Source: Posidoniimonas corsicana
GTDB lineage: Bacteria; Planctomycetota; Planctomycetia; Pirellulales; Lacipirellulaceae
Direction: 5' to 3'
DNA length: 64,000 nt
Assembly (NCBI RefSeq): GCF_007859765.1
Contig: NZ_SIHJ01000002.1
Span: 558,001 to 622,000, forward strand
Below are positions 58,026 through 64,000 of this stretch, in pieces. The position numbers were made by a program, and so were the translations under genes. The notes beneath the pieces are model-generated. The model had not been told where the DNA came from. It made no database searches and saw nothing but the letters and a program-made list of their open reading frames with translations. Position 1 is the stretch's first letter, and the number at the start of each line of letters is the position of its first letter.

Positions 58026-60382
58026 CCAACTGGGGTCTGTGGGGCGCTCCCGAATGGGCAACCGGCGCCGCTTTGCTGCTGTCGATCGGCGCGGCCGCTC
58101 TGCTGTACAGCTACTTCCGATCGCCGGCCGGTCTGGGACTGCGAACCCTCGCGGCGACGCTGAAGGCTACCGGCTTGGCGGCCCTGGCGATGTGCCTCGT
58201 GGAGCCTCTGGTGACCGCGGTGCGTCCTCGACCGGGGGCCAATCTGTTCGCTATCGCCGTAGATGGCAGTCAAAGCCTACAGATCCGCGACAAGCGAGGC
58301 GGCGCGACGCGGGGCGAACAGCTGAACCAGGCGTTGACGCCCGATTCGGCTTGGCAGACGCGACTCGGACAGGACTTCGACTTGCGTCGCCTTGTATTTG
58401 ACGATCAGCTGCGCGGCGTCAAGGAGTTCGCAACGCTAGAGTTCACAGGCGAATCGACCAACATGGGATCCGCCTTGGCGGCCATCGAAAAACGCTTCCG
58501 CGGGTTGCCCCTGGGCGGCGTCCTGCTGTTCACTGATGGCAACACCACTGATGTGGTAGACCCCGCGATCGACTTGTCCAACCTGCCGCCCGTCTACCCG
58601 GTGGTGATCGGCGCCGACGATGTCCTGCCAGACCTCAGCGTCGAGCGCGTATCGGTACGGCAGACCAATTTTGAGTCGGCGCCCGTTGTGATCCACGCCG
58701 ATATCCGCTCCAGCTGCGTCGACCAGCGCAGGGTCGACGTCCGGGCACTTGACGGCGCGAACCAGGTGATCGAGAAGCAAACCATCGAGTTCGCAGGCGA
58801 CCAAGAACTCGGTGCGGCGCGCTTCCAGATCCGGCCTGAACAGAGGGGCGTCGGCTTCCTCACCGTGCGCGCCTCGCCGGCAGATGCTACGGCCGATAGC
58901 GCGGGGGGAGAAACGGAGAGCCTGGAGGCGACCCAGTCCAACAACGAGCGGAGCGTCGTGCTGGACAACGGCAAAGGCCCGTACCGCGTACTCTACGTCG
59001 CGGGACGCCCGAACTGGGATTTCAAGTTCCTCCGCCGCGCTCTCGACGACGACGATCAGCTCGAACTAGTGGGGCTAGTGCGGATCGCCAAGCGGGAAGC
59101 GAAGTTCACCTTCCGCCGCCGCGGGAGTGGATCGGGGAACCAGCTGTTCGACGGTTTTCGTCGCGACGACGAAGAGACTTCCGAACGCTACGACGAACCC
59201 GTGCTGACGCGTCTGAATACGCGGGACGATGAGGAACTGCGGGACGGCTTCCCCAAGACGGCCGACGAGCTATACCAGTACGACGCAATCATCCTCGACG
59301 ATCTAGAAGCCGAGTTTTTCACACAGGATCAGCTCACGCTGCTGGAGGGTTTCGTCAGTCGCCGAGGTGGTGGTCTCTTGATGCTCGCCGGCGTGGAGTC
59401 GTTTGCCGAGGGCGGTTACCGGCGCACGCCCGTTGCCGACCTGCTCCCGGTCTACCTTGATGCGTCTTCGAACGACCGATCCGCTGTGGTTGAAGATTCG
59501 TACCGCCTGGATCTGACTCGCGAGGGTTGGCTGCAGGACTGGGTGCGCCTGCGTAAGACCGAGCAAGAAGAGCGCGAGCGGGTGGTCGCTATGCCGGAGT
59601 ACAAGACCGTATCCCAAACGGGTCGAGTCAAACCAGGCGCGGCCGAGATGGCTTACGTGACGGACGTTAACGGTGAGAAGCTTCCCGCTCTCGTCGCCCA
59701 ACGGTTTGGCAGGGGGCGAACCGCCGCCTTGCTGATCGCCGACATCTGGCGGTGGGGGCTGCGTCGGTCGGATATCGAGAACGACGATCTGGAAAAGTCG
59801 TGGCGTCAGACGGTCCGCTGGCTGGTGGCCGACGTGCCCGGACGCGTTGAGGTCGAGGTCACGCAAACCAGCGACTCCACCAGCGGCGTTGACGTCCAGG
59901 TACGGGTCCATGATGCGGAGTACCTGCCGCTGGACAACGCCGAAGTGCGAATCGATGTTGCTTCACCAGACGGCAAGCGTTTGGAGCTGCGCGCCGAGCC
60001 CAGCGACGATGAACCGGGCGTGTACGTGACCCGCTACCGCGGCAGCACGGCGGGCCCCCACCGGGCGACAGTTTCAGTGTTTGCGCCGGATGGCTCGGAG
60101 ATGCCACGGCGGCAGACCGGCTGGGTCGCCCAACCCTTGGCCGAGGAGTTCGTGCGCCTGCGTCCCAACCGCGAGCTGCTCGAACAGATCGCCAGCCGGA
60201 CGGATGGTCAGGTCCTGGAGCTTCGCGACCTCAACTCCTTTGTCGACGAACTGCCCAACCGCCGCGTTCCGATTACCGAAACGCAGATCACTCCGCTCTG
60301 GCACCAACCGATGTTCTTCTTGCTGGCCGTCACATGCCTGGTTGGCGAGTGGGGGCTGCGCCGCTGGAAAGGGCTTGCCTAG
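58022..60382 (+). CDS. VWA and glutamine amidotransferase-like membrane protein
   Basis: 786 residues from the ATG at 58022. Two N-terminal membrane helices (about 12-60) lead to a VWA-like domain with the altered MIDAS AVDGSQS (about 76). A GATase1-like module follows (about 320-560: YRVLYVAGRPNWDFKFLRRA, YDAIILDDLEAEFF, RRGGGLLMLAGVESFAEGGY), then beta-rich domains and a last membrane helix (FFLLAVTCLVGEWGL). It is the second VWA component of the operon. Active-site residues of true amidotransferases are not evident, so an enzymatic role is doubtful. Confidence 0.87.
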   Translation: MTNWGLWGAPEWATGAALLLSIGAAALLYSYFRSPAGLGLRTLAATLKATGLAALAMCLVEPLVTAVRPRPGANLFAIAVDGSQSLQIRDKRGGATRGEQLNQALTPDSAWQTRLGQDFDLRRLVFDDQLRGVKEFATLEFTGESTNMGSALAAIEKRFRGLPLGGVLLFTDGNTTDVVDPAIDLSNLPPVYPVVIGADDVLPDLSVERVSVRQTNFESAPVVIHADIRSSCVDQRRVDVRALDGANQVIEKQTIEFAGDQELGAARFQIRPEQRGVGFLTVRASPADATADSAGGETESLEATQSNNERSVVLDNGKGPYRVLYVAGRPNWDFKFLRRALDDDDQLELVGLVRIAKREAKFTFRRRGSGSGNQLFDGFRRDDEETSERYDEPVLTRLNTRDDEELRDGFPKTADELYQYDAIILDDLEAEFFTQDQLTLLEGFVSRRGGGLLMLAGVESFAEGGYRRTPVADLLPVYLDASSNDRSAVVEDSYRLDLTREGWLQDWVRLRKTEQEERERVVAMPEYKTVSQTGRVKPGAAEMAYVTDVNGEKLPALVAQRFGRGRTAALLIADIWRWGLRRSDIENDDLEKSWRQTVRWLVADVPGRVEVEVTQTSDSTSGVDVQVRVHDAEYLPLDNAEVRIDVASPDGKRLELRAEPSDDEPGVYVTRYRGSTAGPHRATVSVFAPDGSEMPRRQTGWVAQPLAEEFVRLRPNRELLEQIASRTDGQVLELRDLNSFVDELPNRRVPITETQITPLWHQPMFFLLAVTCLVGEWGLRRWKGLA

Positions 60383-60383
60383 C

Positions 60384-61379
60384 ATGGGCGTCACCCTCCG
60401 ACTGATTGCCGGGCTGCTCGCGGCCACTCCTGCCCTCAGCGCTGGCGCCGAGCCCAATGAGCGTCGACAGGATGTGATACTCGTCGTTGGCGCCGCCGGC
60501 GCCGAGGAGTACGGCAGTATGTTCACCACCTGGGCGGACAAGTGGCGCGACGCCGCGGAGCGGGCCGGCGCCAACATCGTTCAGATCGGGAGGTCCAAGG
60601 CAGAATCAAGTGATCGCCAGCAGCTAAGAAACACGCTCGAGGCAGGCGGCCGCCCCGATTGTGAACTGCTTTGGATTGTGCTGCTGGGGCACGGAACCTA
60701 CGACGGCACAGCGGCGAAGTTCAATCTCAGAGGCCCCGACGTCACGGCCGCCGAACTGTCCGACTGGGTTACTCCACTCGACACCCCCACGGTAATCATC
60801 AACTGCGCATCATCGAGCGGGCCGTTCGTCAACGTCCTGGCGGCAGAAGACCGCGTCGTCATATCCGCCGCCAAGAGCGGCTTCGAGCTGAACTTCGCCC
60901 GGTTCGGCGGCTTCTTGGCCGACGCCATCACCGACCCTGCGGCCGACCTCGACAAGGACGACCAGGTCTCACTGCTCGAGGCGTACTTGACCGCGTGCCG
61001 CCGCGTGAACGAGTACTACGAGAACGACGACCGCCTCGTCACGGAGCACGCGCTGCTGGACGACAACGGCGACGGGCTCGGGACGCCGGCCAGCTGGTTT
61101 CGCGGGCTACGGGCAACGCAGCGTGCCGAGTCCGGCGCTGAACTCGACGGAACTCGCGCCCACCAGGTCCACCTGCTACCCAGCAGCCGCGAAGCCAACA
61201 TGCCCCGCAATTCGCGTGATCAGCGGGACAACCTCGAAAGACAATTGGCGACTCTGCGTGAGCAAAAGGTTACGATGGACGAATCGGAGTACTTCGCCCA
61301 GCTAGAAGAACTAATGCTGAAGCTTGCAAGACTCTATCACGGCAGGCAAGAGGCCGTCGACCAGAGTGTTGACGAATAA
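60384..61379 (+). CDS. C13/caspase-like cysteine peptidase
   Basis: 331 residues starting one base after the previous stop, with a signal peptide (LRLIAGLLAATPALSAGA). A clan CD peptidase pattern is seen: VILVVGAAGAEEYGSMFTTW, then His-Gly in LWIVLLGHGTYDGTAAKF and Cys in TVIINCASSSGPFVNVLAA, spaced like the His/Cys dyad of legumain-type C13 peptidases. The C-terminal third is helical (RDNLERQLATLREQKVTM). Last gene of the operon begun at 46516, exported together with its other envelope components. Substrate unknown. Confidence 0.78.
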   Translation: MGVTLRLIAGLLAATPALSAGAEPNERRQDVILVVGAAGAEEYGSMFTTWADKWRDAAERAGANIVQIGRSKAESSDRQQLRNTLEAGGRPDCELLWIVLLGHGTYDGTAAKFNLRGPDVTAAELSDWVTPLDTPTVIINCASSSGPFVNVLAAEDRVVISAAKSGFELNFARFGGFLADAITDPAADLDKDDQVSLLEAYLTACRRVNEYYENDDRLVTEHALLDDNGDGLGTPASWFRGLRATQRAESGAELDGTRAHQVHLLPSSREANMPRNSRDQRDNLERQLATLREQKVTMDESEYFAQLEELMLKLARLYHGRQEAVDQSVDE

Positions 61380-61557
61380 TGCTTCGATGCACTTCGTGCC
61401 TGTCGTCCGGTTGATCGCTCTGCTGGATGTGTGCCGTAGCGAGCACTAGGTGCTGCCCCACGACCACCGCCAAGCATAATCTCGGCAAATGCGTTCGTCG
61501 CAGTCGACAAGGTACGGTAGGATCAGCGGCAGGCCACACCCCGGAATCGACGCGGCA
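61380..61557. other. Short gap between two clusters
   Basis: About 178 bases with no gene or hairpin that I can support. It separates the long envelope operon from the second MoxR cluster; a promoter for the latter is expected but not evident. Confidence 0.35.
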
Positions 61558-62220
61558 ATGCCTGCATCCCCGCTCTCCACCTTCGTATCCGCCTTGCTCG
61601 ATGGCGATCCCCTTCGCGTCGACCAGCCTGCGCCGTTGTCTGACTCCGACATCGACGAGGCCGCACGCGTGGTGGTGCAGTTCGAGCAGGGGTACCGTTT
61701 GGAGACGCCCGGCAATGCACCGCGAATTGACGAGCCCGCCGTGCGGTGGTCGGCGGCGGCGTTCTACTTGGCCTGCTCGCTGGCATTGCACCGCGACTTC
61801 ACGGCCGACGCCCTAGAGGGTGAGCTGCCAAGCGAGCCGGATCGGAGTGAGCCGTCACACCACTATTCCGTCGATCTGGTGTTTCGGTTCCTCCCCGCGT
61901 TGGTCAAGCTTGCCAATTCGGCCGCCAGCGACGATCCTCTAGTAGGGCAGCTGATGCGGTGGGCGCGAGAGTGGCCGCTGTCGTCGGTTGGAGTCCCTGG
62001 GGTGGGCGAGGTCGACTCGCGTGTCGTGCTAGGTTGCCCGGCGTTAGCGTCCGTTTATGTTGATCGCGTCCTGGCTACCGCGGACGTCGATCGGCTGCGC
62101 GAAGACCCCGTGCGGGACGCGGTCGCCGCCGCCCTGGGCGACCATCTGGAGCTCTGCCCAAAGGTCGCCAGCAACCTCTCCCCTACCCGCGAACCCGAAG
62201 AGGCCCAGACAAGTGAGTGA
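61558..62220 (+). CDS. Helical protein of a MoxR ternary-type cluster
   Basis: 220 residues from the ATG at 61558. It contains WSAAAFYLACSLALHRDFTA, HHYSVDLVFRFLPALVKLAN and VLGCPALASVYVDRVLATAD, a helical layout like the small accessory proteins of MoxR-vWA-beta-propeller ternary systems. I cannot assign the exact component. It overlaps the next start by eight bases. Confidence 0.65.
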   Translation: MPASPLSTFVSALLDGDPLRVDQPAPLSDSDIDEAARVVVQFEQGYRLETPGNAPRIDEPAVRWSAAAFYLACSLALHRDFTADALEGELPSEPDRSEPSHHYSVDLVFRFLPALVKLANSAASDDPLVGQLMRWAREWPLSSVGVPGVGEVDSRVVLGCPALASVYVDRVLATADVDRLREDPVRDAVAAALGDHLELCPKVASNLSPTREPEEAQTSE

Positions 62221-63382
62221 ATCGATTGAGCCGGACGCGCACCGGCTCGGGCACGCGCTCCGCGCCGACGTGCTCGAGCCGCTCAAGCAGAGCTTTGTCG
62301 GCAAGGATGAGATCATTGACCTGCTGGGCCTCTGTCTGACCGCGCGGGAAAACCTGTTCCTCCTCGGCCCGCCCGGAACGGCGAAGAGCGCGCTGGTGCA
62401 GGCGTTGGCGTCGCGGATCGACGGGCGGGTGTTCGACTACCTCCTCACCCGCTTCACCGAGCCCAACGAGATCTTCGGCCCCTTTGACATCCGCAAGCTA
62501 CGCGACGGCGAGCTGCAGACCAACACCGAAGGCATGCTGCCCGAGGCGGACTTCGTGTTCCTCGACGAGCTGCTCAACGCCAACAGCGCGATCCTTAACA
62601 GCCTGTTGCTGGTGCTCAACGAGCGCGTGTTCCGCAGGGGCCGCGAGACTCGGCCGCTGCCCACCCTGATGGTGGTCGGCGCCAGCAACCACCTGCCCGA
62701 GGACGAGGCGCTGGGGGCCTTGTTCGACCGGTTCTTGATTCGCGTGAACTGCGTCAACGTCCCCGATGAGAGCTTGCGGGAAGTGCTGAACGCCGGTTGG
62801 CGCCTCGACTCGCAATCTTCGAATCAGGAGGCGCCGACCAGCGGGCTGCGAGCAGACGATCTGCGGAGGCTGCACCGGCTGACGCCGCAGGTGTCCATCG
62901 AACAGGTCCTGCCCGCGTACTGCGACCTGGTGATCAAGCTCCGCGGCGCCGGCATCCGGGTCTCGGACCGTCGGGCGGTAAAGCTCCAGCGGCTGGTCGC
63001 GGCTAGCGCCCTGCTGTGCGGCAGGCTCGACGCGAACCGCACCGACCTGTGGGTGCTCCGGTACATCTGGGACACCGAGGACGAGCAGGAGGTGCTCGCG
63101 GCGTTAGTTTCCCAAGCGGTCGACGCAGCAGACGACGAAGAACGGGCGCTTGGCCACCCCCGCTCTCAGGTCGGCGAGGCTCCCGACCCCGAGCAACTGC
63201 ACGCCGACCTGTCCGTGCTCGCCGAGATGATCGAGCGCGCCGGCGGCGTCGAACGTAGCGTTGCGAGGGATCGGCTGACGCTGCTGGCGGCCCGCTGCCA
63301 GTGGGTGCCCGACGCGCAGCAACGGACCTTCATCGAGAACCAGGTGAATGAACTATGGGCCAGGCTCGACTCAGCACCGTAG
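62213..63382 (+). CDS. MoxR/RavA-type AAA+ ATPase of ternary-type cluster
   Basis: 389 residues from the GTG at 62213. Walker A in LFLLGPPGTAKSALVQAL, Walker B in ADFVFLDELLNANSAILN, sensor 1 in LMVVGASNHLPEDEALGALF and the FDRFLIRV arginine region place it in the RavA-like MoxR branch, distinct from the MoxR at 50073. A C-terminal helical extension (about 240-389) follows. It overlaps both neighbours, so the three genes are one transcript. Confidence 0.92.
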   Translation: MSESIEPDAHRLGHALRADVLEPLKQSFVGKDEIIDLLGLCLTARENLFLLGPPGTAKSALVQALASRIDGRVFDYLLTRFTEPNEIFGPFDIRKLRDGELQTNTEGMLPEADFVFLDELLNANSAILNSLLLVLNERVFRRGRETRPLPTLMVVGASNHLPEDEALGALFDRFLIRVNCVNVPDESLREVLNAGWRLDSQSSNQEAPTSGLRADDLRRLHRLTPQVSIEQVLPAYCDLVIKLRGAGIRVSDRRAVKLQRLVAASALLCGRLDANRTDLWVLRYIWDTEDEQEVLAALVSQAVDAADDEERALGHPRSQVGEAPDPEQLHADLSVLAEMIERAGGVERSVARDRLTLLAARCQWVPDAQQRTFIENQVNELWARLDSAP

Positions 63383-64000
63383 CGTCCGGCTGGTGCGCCG
63401 AGGCGCCGCTGAGCGGTCTGGCGCGGCTCGCCACGCTCCGCGGCATCCCCGGCGTTGAGGTCAACTCCGCGTCCGACCGCCGGTTGTGGCTGCGCGGCCC
63501 TGCGCTTACGCCCATGGTTGAGCGCCGCCTGCGAGAGGTGCTCGGGTGCCGGGTCTACCAAGTCTATGCAGGCGACCAGCTGCTAGCCGTCGGCGCCGGA
63601 GTGCCGCGCGGGCACGTTCGCGACGGGGAGTGGAGACCGCTCGACGCGTGGCTCGCCCTCGCTCGACCCGCCAGCAGGTACGCCGCGCCGACGCCGGTGG
63701 CGGCTGTGTCGCTTGCGCGATCGTCGGAGGTCACAACCGCAGGCTTGGCGCTGGCGTCTCGTGCCGCGTGGGCGAAGTACGTAGAAACGGCGCCGCGGGT
63801 CCGGCTTGACCGCCTGTCCTACGCGGCCAGCGACTCGCAAGTCGTGATCGTTGGCAAGCCCCTTCCTCCGCTCCGCGCGGAGCTCTTTCATGTGCAGCAC
63901 GGCGTCGCGGCGCCGGTCGGCTACCACTGGATGCCGAGGCTCGACGCACGTGTTTTGTGTGAAGCCTGGAAGCTCAACCCAGGCGACTACCTGCTGCTAC
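63355..64000 (+). CDS. Ternary-system bpX-like protein, N-terminal part (runs off window)
   Basis: 215 residues are visible from the ATG at 63355, inside the MoxR gene's end; the frame is open at base 64000. The opening (SGWCAEAPLSGLARLATLRG, IPGVEVNSASDRRLWLRGPA) and later blocks (GEWRPLDAWLALARPA, LDRLSYAASDSQVVIVGKPL) resemble the bpX-type proteins encoded beside MoxR in MoxR-vWA-beta-propeller ternary systems. The family is linked to biological conflict or quality control. Exact bpX class not assigned. Confidence 0.65.
   Translation, partial: MGQARLSTVASGWCAEAPLSGLARLATLRGIPGVEVNSASDRRLWLRGPALTPMVERRLREVLGCRVYQVYAGDQLLAVGAGVPRGHVRDGEWRPLDAWLALARPASRYAAPTPVAAVSLARSSEVTTAGLALASRAAWAKYVETAPRVRLDRLSYAASDSQVVIVGKPLPPLRAELFHVQHGVAAPVGYHWMPRLDARVLCEAWKLNPGDYLLL

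Overview
The window is high-GC bacterial chromosome that looks planctomycete, most likely order Pirellulales. The markers are a DUF1559 prepilin-like protein, several PEP-CTERM proteins, a huge dockerin protein with a planctomycete-type N-terminal export motif, a planctomycete-style sigma/FecR pair, and a long operon of TPR-metallopeptidase, DUF4159, MoxR, DUF58 and VWA genes. No species can be named from sequence alone.

Layout. 1-3.6 kb holds ordinary host genes: the end of a hybrid histidine kinase, a transglutaminase-like protein and a PEP-CTERM protein. 4.3-6.7 kb is a plus-strand run of small unknown genes ending in a BON protein. 6.9-11.4 kb is a minus-strand module of phage/plasmid type: a replication initiator, a CsrA domain fused to a phage-type deoxynucleotide kinase, an HD nucleotidase, tiny zinc-ribbon or cysteine-rich proteins and a winged-helix regulator. 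It has no integrase and contains one gene broken by a stop codon.

11.47-34.50 kb is bounded by two identical 57-bp copies of the 3' half of a class II tRNA-Ser(CGA) gene. I read it as an integrative element of about 23 kb. Its left end carries a tyrosine integrase, a second winged-helix protein, a second replication initiator homologous to that of the left module, and two AlpA/excisionase-type HTH proteins. Its cargo is a defence island: three NucS-like (DUF91-type) nucleases (one frameshifted), a PD-(D/E)XK nuclease paired with an unknown protein, DUF3800, a complete type I restriction system (HsdR, HsdM, HsdS) with a zinc-ribbon membrane protein and a nuclease inserted between R and M, and a divergently transcribed 1557-residue SNF2 helicase whose C-terminal third is 34 tandem 15-residue repeats. 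No phage structural genes are visible, so this is more like a satellite or plasmid-like island than a prophage.

34.6-46.1 kb returns to host surface and export genes: a dockerin/PKD/sorbosone-dehydrogenase-like protein, a DUF1559 protein, two PEP-CTERM units joined in one reading frame, an ECF-like sigma factor, and a FecR protein that appears to contain a degenerate sigma domain. 46.5-61.4 kb is one tightly packed operon: TPR-metallopeptidase, DUF4159, MoxR, DUF58, BatA-like VWA, giant coiled-coil protein, VWA/GATase-like protein and C13/caspase-like peptidase, mostly with ATGA overlaps. 61.6-64.0 kb starts a second MoxR cluster resembling the MoxR-vWA-beta-propeller ternary systems; it runs off the window.

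Most notable: the repeat-bearing helicase; two homologous initiators that each carry three 21-bp iterons inside the gene, as in the lambda O/ori arrangement; the CsrA-kinase fusion; the fused double PEP-CTERM protein; and the sigma-in-antisigma protein.
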